From Talpa occidentalis (Eukaryota > Chordata > Mammalia > Eulipotyphla > Talpidae), in the NCBI RefSeq assembly GCF_014898055.3, contig NW_023605305.1:115478734-115542733 (forward strand): a DNA stretch of 64,000 nt, read 5' to 3'. Position numbers and translations under genes: made by a program. Below, piece after piece: positions 1 to 12,700 of this stretch. The stretch's first letter is position 1. The number at the start of each line of letters is the position of its first letter. The notes beneath the pieces were generated by a model. It was not told the DNA's origin, did no database searches, and saw nothing but the letters and a program-made list of their open reading frames with translations.

Positions 1-46
1 GCTGTGCCCCAGTTCTTGTACGCATAAATAAATAAATCTTTGAAAA
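1..46 (+). repeat. 3' tail of T+ SINE (older subfamily)
   Basis: Only the end of the element is in the window: the ACCCCAGTTCTTG-like end followed by AAATAAATAAATCTTT. It matches the 3' ends of the full copies elsewhere in the window. Confidence 0.8.
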
Positions 47-1104
<1,058 letters not shown>

Positions 1105-2808
1105 CTAGAAAGAATGTTGAAAAATGTCTGTAAGTGAGCTTATGTAAATCAACACACACGTAGACATTCATACATGCATAAAGAAAATGCAAACGAGTAT
1201 GTACACACTTCAATAGAGAGAGAAGGCATAATGACTAGGAAAATAATATAGGTAACCCCAAATATTTTCCAGAGTATAATAGGCATTCCAAAGGCATGGA
1301 CAAGACATCAAATTAGTAATTCTGAAGATTAGTAGAAATGATCACCTTTTAAGCCTCTGATTTCTTGTGTATAATCTATACCTCAGGAGTAAATGTTCAT
1401 CATTTTAACTCCTCTTTCACAAAGTGGATACCCCCTTAAACAATATGAAACAGCAAAAAAATTGTCAGCATCGAGTCCCCAAAAGCATATAATTTACATA
1501 TTCATTCAATGGTACATTATAAATCAAACACAAAAATATAAAGTAAAAAAACAAAACTAAACAGAATTCCATGTTCTACTCTCACCTTCCCATACCCTCC
1601 TGACTCATACACTCGCTTTGGAGCTCACTAGTCTAGAGAATAATGCTCAGATACTGTGGAGTAATTCAGTATTACTTTGGAAACCTTTATCTTTACCCCT
1701 CGCTAGTTATCTTGCAAAATTACAAACAGCTGCCAACAAAAAGTACCGGCAAGAGAACGTGAAAGATGAGCAATTTTTTTTTTTCAATTACAAAAACATC
1801 AAAGTACCATAGTTGCTTTAAAAATCTATTAAGAGAGATCACACCAATCCAAGTTTCAAGTTGGCATACTTTTAGAAAAAGCTAGATGTTAGTTTTTAAG
1901 ATGATTTACAATACACATTTGAAGTCAGCAATTATTTAAAAGAAAAACACCTGGAGCTTCTGTGCCTGGGCCCTGTTCAACCTTCTAGCAACATTTCCCA
2001 TTACTCCCAGGACGTGCTGTCATCAAACCATTTCTCAAGCATGCCCCGGGCCTTCCCCACCGCTCTCTAGTACCTGTTGGGGTTCTCTCCCTCCCCTTTC
2101 CCTTTCTCTCTAAATTCTGCTCACTCTTCAAAGGCCCACTGAAGATCCACCGAGAAGCGTCAGTTAAATCTTCTCCACTCCCCGTCTACCTCAAGTCCAG
2201 AACTGGTCTCCCTCTCAGCTGGGCTTTCACGGACTTTGTACTTACTTCCGTTTAGCATTTATTCTCTCTCCCCTGGGGTATAGCTGTCTCGCAAGCGTAA
2301 ACTCCTTGAGGGCAGGGAGATTGTCTTCTTGGGTTTTATATCCTCCACAGAAACTAGCTCAATGTCTTTAACGTTGTAACTGCTTAATAAATATACACTG
2401 ATTAAAAGGCATACTCAGAAATGCATGGGAACATTTAAAGAAGAAATACAAATGAAGCGACTTTCAAAAGATTCTTTTGCACAATGCTGTATTTCAAGTG
2501 CAATTCCTGGTGGGAGGCGGGGAGCAGAGTGTGGAGGAAGAGGCCGTGAAGTAAATGCTTAAGGACACCAGCCCTACCTGGCACTGTGACTAGAGATTTC
2601 CTAACCACCCCAAGAAACTTCAAATTTCAGGGGGAAAAAAAATGAAACGGCATTTTCTTTCAGGAATAACACCCCCCGGGCATTTACTAGTTAAAAATCC
2701 AATCTGAAAACAAATGGCCCCCAAATAAAATAAGTAAAAACCTCCCTTTCCCTATTTAAAAATTGGATCTTTTTGAACGTTAGGAAATGTATTCTCCCCT
2801 TTTCTTAC
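1105..2808. other. GOLPH3L intron 1
   Basis: Lies between the first coding exon and the proposed noncoding first exon. Apart from the L2-like segment at about 1940-2400 I recognise nothing; the remainder is AT-rich unique sequence. Confidence 0.5.
1940..2405 (+). repeat. L2-like LINE 3' end
   Basis: Contains the L2 hallmark CTCCTTGAGGGCAGGGAGA followed by a GTCTT..TTATATCC stretch and ends near TGCTTAATAAATATACACTGA, as L2 3' ends do. Diverged. Family assignment is from remembered consensus, not a search. Confidence 0.55.
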
Positions 2809-3350
2809 CTGACGTTACTCCCAGAGAGGGCCGGACGCAGGCTGCAGCTTGCACTCAATTTTAGGGCGGCACCTGTTCCCCCGCACCCCGACCCCCGTCC
2901 CAGCAGGTTAAAAACTTCGCAGCCACGCAGAGCGCGCAAACTTCCTGATCCTTCGCTGCAGAGAAGGAATAACACATCAGCGGCCTCAGGATCCCTAGGC
3001 AACCTACCTTAGTGCTGCTTCATTGGGCCAATCAGAGCGCGCCAAGGCCAGGGCCGGCCAATCGGCGCCCACGAGGGCAGGCTCTCCCCCCGGCTATTGT
3101 GCTGCGATCCAGACAAACCCCACAGAAAGAAGGCAGGTTTCGGCGCAGCCTGACAGCGGGTCAATCCAATGAAGGAGCCCCGGGTGGGAGAGGAACGAGG
3201 CTGCGCGCCCCTCCGCGCCGACCAATCGCGGCGCCCCGAGAGCGAGCCCAGCGCCCACCTGCGAGGACGGCGGCTGGTCAGTCCCGGGAGGCAGGTGTGC
3301 CTGGCTGGCGGCGCGCGCCGGGGCGCCCAGGTGGGGCCCCTGGGCGCTCA
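2809..3350 (-). promoter_or_regulatory. GOLPH3L: GOLPH3L CpG-island promoter and probable noncoding exon 1
   Basis: GC- and CpG-rich block at the position expected for the GOLPH3L 5' end. Two good minus-strand donors fit a noncoding first exon: CAG|GTAAGA with the exon ending at 2809, and AAG|GTAGGT ending at 3008. CCAAT boxes lie at 3028-3032, 3058-3062, 3166-3170 and 3222-3226 on the plus strand, with an inverted ATTGG at 3022-3026. No TATA box is obvious, as usual for CpG-island promoters. The transcription start cannot be placed from sequence alone. Confidence 0.7.
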
Positions 3351-3500
3351 GAGTAAATGAGCATTTGTTCATGGATTGTGCCTACAGTTAGCTTCCCCTA
3401 AACTCCATGCCCCAGGAACGCCTAGCCTGGGCCAGGTCTGTGGACACTCACTCGGCGGACACGAGGGTGACCGGGCACGTTTCTCCCGCGCACACGCGCC

Positions 3501-3809
3501 AGTGCCCTCCGCGAGTCTTGTTACTGCAAACTCAAGGATAACGTGTGCTTACAGAACAGTGATCCTCAAACTGCCAGAGCAAACATACCAAGTTTTAAGA
3601 CTTCCTTTTCTAAAGCAAAGGAAATGGTCAAGGCTGGAACCGTCCCAGATTTTTCATGGAAAGTACAGTATTGTGCACACTAACACTCAAGAGTTCTAGG
3701 AAGTGTACTCAACGCCTGCAAAGCAACATCTACAGAAATGATCTCAAAATTTGTGTGCAAACATTTTATAATTAAATAAGAATTAGAAGCCACGAAAGAG
3801 TCTAGATGC
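3501..3809. other. Short interval between GOLPH3L promoter and HORMAD1 3' end
   Basis: Unique sequence, no recognised repeat. It separates the GOLPH3L CpG island from the HORMAD1 polyadenylation region; both genes are on the minus strand. Confidence 0.5.
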
Positions 3810-4359
3810 TAAACACATTTTATTTATGCTGCCCAAAATGCCAGACTTCAAAAAATCAGTTTTGTCCTGTTGTAAAAACGTTTTTTTAAAAAGGCAACGT
3901 ACCAATTTTTAATTTTACATTATGTATTAGCATGTTAATCTATTACATCAAAGTACGGAAAATATTGCTAAAACAGTAAAACGACAACCACAGTTAAATG
4001 ACAGCTTTAACATAAGTAAAAGGTGAACTTCTCCAAAATTTAATACCACAATAAACATTATTCATTTCAAAAAATGACTTCATAGGACCATACAATTTTT
4101 GTATGTTTAAAGGAAGTATCCATCACCATGGAAGATAGATGATGGGGATGGAGCAGGTAACAAACAAGACCAACTGTAACAGTGTTGCTTTGTCTCAGCT
4201 GAGGATGACAGTGTGAAGCTAAGATTCATTTTAGTGTACGAACTGCTTAAGACTACATATGAATTTTCATAGGCACGGCAAACACACCTTTAAAATAGTA
4301 ATATCGTGTTGCTTAGTTTAAATGTTGAGAACTTTGCAAACGTGCAGAAGAAAAAATGT
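3810..4359 (-). other. HORMAD1: HORMAD1 3' UTR with polyadenylation signal
   Basis: Follows the HORMAD1 stop codon. A minus-strand AATAAA lies at 3829-3834, so cleavage is expected near 3805-3820. The UTR is AT-rich and contains no SINE. The end is inferred from the signal only. Confidence 0.6.
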
Positions 4360-4440
4360 TTAGATATGTTCCTTTGGCTCACTAAACTTTCTTCTTTTTG
4401 GCACTGACTCTTGACTAGAAGAATCAAAGTGATGAAGGCC
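4360..4440 (-). CDS. HORMAD1: HORMAD1 last coding exon (residues 369-394)
   Basis: Acceptor TTGGCAG before 4440; encodes [10 protein letters not shown]...[12 protein letters not shown] and a TAA stop at 4360-4362. Holds the basic nuclear-localisation-like KRRK and the C-terminal closure motif. Confidence 0.95.
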   Translation of the reverse strand, partial: GLHHFDSSSQESVPKRRKFSEPKEHI

Positions 4441-6747
4441 CTGCCAAAAGAAAACAGCCACTGAGAATGGGTATTTTGCAGTTTAAATGTCTTACATTTT
4501 AGATCTTTTTCATGTCTTGGGGGTTTCTCCCTTTTTTGATTACAGGTAGCATAACCGATTTCCATTAACATAGGAAAGACTTACTGTTTTCCCAGATTCG
4601 AGGTGACTTCTCTTCCGATTTTCTCTGGAAGATTTTATTGGTTGATTTCCATTAGCCTCCACAAAGACAGAATAATTACTAATAGGTTATTTGTTAAAGA
4701 AAAACCAACACTTTAGTTTTCAATCATAGGCAACTACATGCAATTAAAAAAAAATAACTACTGAGATATATAATTCAGATACCATACAAACTCACCAGTT
4801 TAAAAGTATACAATTTAATGATTTTACGAATATCCACAAAGTTGTGTGACCATCACCAGTAAATTGTAGAACAATTTCATCCCACTGAGAAGAAGACCTG
4901 CACCCTTAGGTGTCGTTCTCCTACTCCCCCATTTTCCTGCAAGCTTTAAGATTTTCTGTCTCTCTAGAAATTCTTCTTCTGAACTTTCCCTTTTTTTTGG
5001 ACTCTCATATGAATAGAATCATGTAAGTGTGGACTCTTGTGACAGGCTTCTTTTACTTAGTGTAATGTTTTCAGTGTTCATCTAAGGTCTGACATGTAGA
5101 AATAGTTCACTTCTATCTATGGTTGAATAATAGTCTATTGTACGGATTACCACATTTTGTTTATCCCTTCATTTGTCGATGGACATTTAGACTTTCGACT
5201 TCCTGGCTAGTGTGAATAAGTGCTATATATGCAGTGCTTTTGTTAAGTGAATACTCGGTAACAGCAAATTATTCACTGTCACATTACTATTCTCTAAAAG
5301 GACATACTTAATTTTCTGATGCTTAAAATGAAGGTTTCAATAACTTCCTTAGTATATATACAATTAATTTTTTAAATTTCTTGTCCTTTCCTAACCTTAA
5401 TTCAGTCATTATTCTCAAAGTCAGGGGTACTTTGGTAGAGAGTTCATATCCAAATGAAGGGTAATTTCTGAAGTGATTTTATGTCCCCAAACTAATTTTA
5501 CATTATAAGTAAAACTTGCCTAGTGGATTTTTAAAAAATGCTTGCTTTTAAGCAAAATAAACTCACATCTGGAAAAGAAATCTAAAAAGATACTTACCAT
5601 TTTATTCTGAAAGATTTTTCCACTTCTTGTTTTGCTTTCAGACACATCAAGTTCAGATGTTTTACTGACTAACTGCTCAACCTAGAAAAGAGAGTAATTA
5701 TAAAAAACCACATAACATAATGTAGTAAAAGCTTTGCATAGTACAATAATGAAGTTGACAAATTCTTCAAAATTTAGGGTCTTGTTATGTTGAACTAATG
5801 AAAACCAGTAATTTTGAGTTGGTTTTTACACAAAAAAGCACCAAGGTAAAGACAGTGAGCCTGACACTGTTACAAGTGACCATTCGGAGCTGAGAAAGTC
5901 TCAAATGATCAGCAGGCACTGCTCTTCCAGAACTGCAGGACATGCCCATTTGGGAAACTGGCTGAGCAGAGGAAGGTAGACAGTCATCAGTCCCATTACT
6001 TTCAAGTTCATTTTACCTAAATCTGTGATTTCAGAATTTTACTGTCTTTGGAAAACAGTATCAAGCATGTTCTGCTTCAAGGCAACAAAAATGTGTTATA
6101 TACATTTGTAGATACAAAGGGTAATGTATACGTAACTACTTCAGATTCTATTAAGCACCAAGATTCTGAGATGCCATGAACAGTACTTACGGTTATTACT
6201 AAACATTTTTTTTTTTAAAGAGATTTACTTATTTTTATACAAGAACCGGGGTACAGGCCAGATGCATGGGAGGGTGAGAAGATTCACCAGAGACAGAGTG
6301 GGGAACAGAACAAGCAGATTGACTGAAATACACTGCTGAAGTGTGTTTTGCCGGTCTGCCTGCTCTGCTCCCCGCTCTGGCTCTGGTAAATTCTCTCACC
6401 CTCCCACGCTTCTGACTGTACCCAGTGCTTGTATAAATAAATAAATAAATCTAAAAAAAAAAAAAAGAAAGAAATACACTGCTGAGGGAGCTGAGGGGAG
6501 CAGCGGGCGAGACAGGAGGGGTCTGCTTCGCCATGTGGGATTCTCGCCGGCCGGCTGGCTGGGATCAAACCCGCACTGCAGAGGCTGCGGACAGCCTCAC
6601 AGTGAGGCGCTCAACTGCCTGCGCCACCAGGGAGGCCCTTACTAAACATTTCTTAAAGCCTAATTTTCTTCTAGAAGACCCAGGATATATTAAGACATTC
6701 TAAGCAATACCTAAAAAAGCACATAAGCAATAGTCTTATGAAAAACA

Positions 6748-6778
<31 letters not shown>

Positions 6779-9700
6779 GTGAGACCGGAACTACCAAGTT
6801 TATACCTGAGAATGAGAAATAGAAAAATCTGAACTTTCTTTAAATTTCATTTCATCTTCCTCAAAAACTAAACTTGGCTCTGTGAAAAAAAAGTATATTT
6901 AACATTAAATAGTATAATTCTAATTAAATTGGAAATGAATTAATCTACATTTTCATTAACTTATTACCTCTGGTTTCAGAATATCCAGGGGTTTTTCTCT
7001 GCCCTTCCATTTTAGTTTCAATGTCAGAATCATCCTACAATAATTACAAGAAAAAAAATATATATATACATATTTCAAAAAGAAATTAAAACAACTGGGT
7101 AGAGGTAATTATGAACAAACTTGTTTTATGTGAAGGTTAAATATATCATGATACTCCAACTACTGTACACTTGCTAGAAATGAAGTAGCTGCTATAGCAA
7201 GGCAACCGATTTATCCACAATACAAAATACTACCTAATTTGCAGGGTTGAGGCTTTCTCAAAAATGTATAATGCTTCTAAGAAGCTTAGATGCTTCTTTT
7301 GCATCTTGAGGACACTGAATTGGACATGTTCACCCAATAAGCTACCACTTCCAAACTCTGGAATTTCCTAGATGTTAGCATACACTCTGAACAAGCCTTA
7401 GCTCTCCCCAGGGCATTAGTGAAGGGTAAGCTCAGCCTTGATATGGTCATAGTGCTAGTGTCTATAGTTATCGTTCCCTTTGTGACATTGTCAAAGAGCT
7501 TTTAATATTTTTTATTTTTTATTTTTTTTTAAAGATTTATTTTTTTTATGCATACAAGAGCTGGGGTACAGGCCAGAGATGCAGGGGGTGAGAGGATTCA
7601 CCAGAGACAAGAGTGGGGAACAGAACAGGCAGACTGACTGAAATCCATTGCTGAAGGGAGCAGTAGGTGAGACAGCAGAGGTCTGCTTCGCCGGCCGGGG
7701 ATCAAACTCATGCTGCAGAGGCTGCGGATTGCTTCATAGTGTGGTTCTTAACCCCGTACACCACCAGGGAGGCCCTTAATATTTTTTAAAAAGCTACACA
7801 ATTCCCAACCATATTTGTTTATAAAAGACTGGGATTTAGGTTTTAGGATAAAATTTTCTTCATTGAATTGTTTGAAAATTGAATTTTCAATTTGTAAGGA
7901 TGCAGCCACAGAGCACAAATCATCCTCTATATATAAGTATTGGGGCATAATTTAGAATAGCATGAGACGAGAAAACAACAAAGATGAGAGTAAAGAATGA
8001 TCTTGCGAATACTGACAGATTTCTGGGAAATGGGGCAATAAAAATGCTTTTTAAATATACCTCTATTCATCTATGCATTCAACCAGTACTGAGAATGCAC
8101 ACTGTAAATCCAAGTGCTAGGCACAGGAGGTTACAAAGATGAGTAAGACACTTTTCCTGCCTTCCAGGAACTTCCAGGTTGCTTCAGGACAGACTTGCCA
8201 GACCTTGAAGAATTCAAGCACACGCTTACATGAGCACCGAGCAGGGCGCTGAGGAAAACGGTTCCAGCATTAGTTGGGGGATTGGACTAGTTCAGTAATT
8301 TTCAAATTTTGCTCCAGGCTAAGGGGTTTCCTCAAAGTCACTGTGAGGGCAAGTGAGGTGGTAAGTGGTTGGGCCTTCAGGACCATTCTCTGTTTCACTG
8401 GGAATAGCTGTGCTGGTACATTTCTGAGAATAACGTTGCTTTCACCAAGGTAGAGAATTCTGAAACTACAAACCATTACCTTCCTTAATGGCCCTTTCAA
8501 CCTTGAGTTTATGATTATAATACACTTATGCAAATATTAATAAAAACTATTAAAGTTCTCAGAATAGAGTTTGTTACTCTCTGTAGCACTTTATAACTCT
8601 AATGTACACTCACACTTATATAATGCTCCTGTTCATTTCCTAGGTCATCTTTGTCCATGAGAATTTTCTGAAGTGGTGTTTTTAAATGTTTTGGTGATAA
8701 TATGGTTGAATCAATATTTTCCATTCGTTCTTTCTCAGTGGTCACTTTTACTTTGAAGGTGTGAAAAGGTGTTGGGACTTCTCCCACATTTAAGTACATA
8801 GGTTCCCCTTCAAATATCACTCCTTCGCAATCACCATCCTTAAAGCCAGGAGGCTGGTAATCTGGAGGTGTAACTGCAAAAGAGTAAATGTAAACTGTGC
8901 TGTTCATGAAATCAAAGAAATTATTATTGCTATTATAAAAGTAAATGTAGATGAAGGAGTATGAATAGTATAGAAGGGCATACAATAAAAAATAAAAATT
9001 ACTCTTCTACTCCCAAGTTGTGATTTTATTTTTATACCTTTTTTCCCCCTTGACTTGGCTGGCTATGTGACCTTGAGGAAATTATTTATCATCCTTGATT
9101 CAGTTTCCATATCTGTCAACTGGGGGAAATAACTGTACCTACCTACTAATTGAGGTGCTAAAAAAACCCTTGGGTGGAAACCAATTATTATTATTTTTTT
9201 TTAATAGAGGCATGTTTTATTTATTTATTTGTTTGTTTGTTTTGTTTATACATGCACTGGGTACAGTCAGAAGCGCGGGAGGGTGAGAGAATTCACCAGA
9301 GCCAGAGCAGGGAGCAGAGCAGGCAGAAGGACCGAAGTACACTGCTGAGGGGAGCAGCGGGTGGCAGGAGAGGTCTGCGTGCCATGTGGGACCCTCCTCT
9401 GGTGGCCGGGGAGCAGTCGTGGATCGAACCAGCGCCGCAGAGGCCGTGGGCAGCTTCTCAACCCAGCGCTCAACCGCTGCGCCACCGGGGAGGCCCGGAA
9501 ACCAATTATTTCAATAATAGTAATATATCATACAGATACCAATGGTAAAAGGATATATTGCAAATAGTACCTTCATCATAGTAAAACAGTTTCATGGTCA
9601 AACAAACGTCATTAGGTAGAGGCCCCAGATTTTGCATCAGAATATATATCTTGCGAATGAGGAGAATACTTGCTTTCTTGGTGTCGGCAGATGACATACT

Positions 9701-12700
9701 AGATTCATTTGTTTGGTTTTTACTAGAAGAGAATCCCACATTAATTTATTTTATGAAACCTGTGGCTGCTAATAACATAATTTCACATTTACTATTTGAG
9801 ATTCTTATTCCTATCATAGCATACAGTTAAGTTGAAAGTTACCATAACTGTGTTTTAATGTCACTGATTAAAATTTTAATATTAATATCACTATTAATAT
9901 AAGAGAATAACTCTACATAAATTAAATATATATTCTATATAAGGTGTTTAAAGGAAACAAATGATGCATTTTAATTTATTAAGCATCAACAACTTTAATT
10001 CTATTAAGCATCAACAACTTTCCTATTCTTTGGTTCTATTTCACAATTAAAATAGTATATGATTAGCCACAGAATCCTGCCTTGCACAGTTACTTCAAGG
10101 ATATATTACTATATAAGCACACCCTCATGATTAATTCAAAATGTTTGTGAAGTTTCAGAATTAAACCTGAGGTTTTAGTTATATAGTATTAATATGAATG
10201 AGTGGTAATCTGTTATATAAAAAGAAAACAATACCTTATGAAGTCCATGATTGGTCCATTGACAGTATACTTGAATTTAAACTGGTAACATTCTGAAATT
10301 GTCTTAAATAGAAAACACTGCAGTTATGTATCTGATATACAAGTACTGACTGCCAAGTAGACATGTACTGCTTCTGTACGACTCTCAACATTTAATAATT
10401 TTTTCTGCTATCTTAATCCCTATTGGTCCACTGAAACTTTCAAGTCCATAGTCATTTCCCATGGCTTGGGGTTTGAGGCTTCAGTCCTGGAGAGATACTT
10501 ATTTCCCCATTCACTTTATAACATGTGTTATATATACCAGAAGGAAGGGACTCCCTAGCAGCCCAGTAATGGAGGCAGCTTATCTCCTACTTTGGCAGAA
10601 TGGCTAGACACAGGACCTAAATCCTTACTATACTTTATTTATTTATTTTTTTTAAAGAGTTATTTATTTATTTGTTTGTTTGTTTATTTGTTTATTTATA
10701 CAAGCACTGGGTACAGTCAGAAGCGCGGGAGGGTGAGAGAATTCACCAGAGCCAGAGTGGGGAGCAGAGCAGGCAGAAGGACCAAAGTACACTGCTGAGG
10801 GGAGCAGCGGGCGCTGCAAGAGAGGTCTGCGCGCCATGCGGGACCCTCCTCTGGTGGCCGGGGAGCAGCCGGGGATCGAACCGGCGCTGCAGAGGCTGCG
10901 GGCAGCTTTGCAACCCAGCGCTCAACCGCTGCGCCACAGGGGAGGCCCCTTACTATACTTTAACCAAAAGCATCATTTAACTACTCCAAGTCTCAGTTTC
11001 TCCAGCTAATAAAAGAGGTTGAAAATAGTACGAATCTCATTGGTGACTGTGGATATTTATCAGATGGGGTACTTTGTATACAGAGCCCTTAAAGTGCCTG
11101 CTATGCCAAGCATCAATAAATATTAGTCTATCAGCAAGCGTGCTCTTTTATAAAAGAAAAATGTGAATTATAAAGCATATGAAAATTTTCTGAATAATCT
11201 AATTCACAGCCTTTGCCCACATGACTTTGTCACTGTGATAATAATATTAAGTATTAATAGCAGGCATAAGTATTAAAGAAAAGACACATTTCCAGTCCTG
11301 TTGAAAGTTTAAAACTTGTACTGCTTTCTTAACATTCCAGTACTCACACAGGGATGAGGAATGGTTCTCTTTTTATTTTTTTTTTTTATTTTTTTTTTTT
11401 TTTTTAATATAGAGGCATGTTATTTATTTATTTATTTATTTGTTTGTTTGTTTGTTTATACATGCACTGGGTACAGTCAGAAGCGCGGGAGGGTGAGAGA
11501 ATTCACCAGAGCCAGAGCGGGGAGCAGAGCAGGCAGAAGGACCGAAGTACACTGCTGAGGGGAGCAGCGGGCGGCAGGAGAGGTCTGCGCGCCATGTGGG
11601 ACCCTCCTCCGGTGGCTGGGGAGCAGCCGGGGATCGAACCGGCGCCGCAGAGGCCGCGGGCAGCCTCGCAAGCCAGCGCTCAACCGCTGCGCCACCGGGG
11701 AGGCCCTGGTTCTCTTTTTAAAAAACCTGCTTCTCATCTGTTTCATTACTGAATGAAACACTGTATTACAACAGTGGTTATAATACTGGTTAAACACCCA
11801 GATCATGAATTAGCTTCTTGGGTCCAAATTCAAATTGTGCCACTGTGAATTCAGGCAAGAAACCTTGTGTCTAGGTTTCATTATCTACAAAGTAGAGATG
11901 GTAACCTCATGAAGATTGGATGAATAAACGGGATAACACATAAAGACTCAAAGAACAGTCAAATAATAGTAAGTATTCAACAGGCCCTTAATTTCTTGTC
12001 TTCTGACTTCCTCTATTATTTCTTATAGTCCCCTCTTTCCCTTAAATGTCAGATGAAAAGATGGATGTGAGTGGATTAGGATGAATATGAAAGGTTTAAG
12101 GATGAGCATATTTTTCTCATTTTCAACACCTTTCATAATTCTATGAAAAGACTATTGTAAAGAATCAGAAGTCAGGAGATTTAGACTATTTCTAATGGTT
12201 TGTGGCCTAAGATCAATCACATAAATCTCTGCTGTAGTAACAATATTAATCTGTTTAAAGGTAATAATACAAGCCCTGTTTTGCCTCAAAAAAAAAAATC
12301 TGAGTTCTAAATTTTAAAGTATATATTAAAGTGTATTGATTAAAAGCGTATGATTCAATTTTGTTATTTTTAGATATCAGAGATATTATTTGTTTGCTAC
12401 TTAAACACACTTACCTGAGGGTCTTCAGGATTGGTATATACCTATTTAAAAATAATTTGCAATTGAGTTAGATAAAGCAAAGTAGTCAACAAAATTAACA
12501 GGATACTTAGACTACACTATTAAAAACCTCAGCAAAACAAAATACAAAATGACTTCCCCAAATATTGTTATTTTTTTCCCATTGAATAGATCAGTTGTGT
12601 GAATAAAGTGATATAATCATGTAATGGTTTTAGTGTTATTTAATCAAGTCTGAATTTGACAGTTTTAAAAAAGAACAATTTGAAAATACTTACAGCTAGA

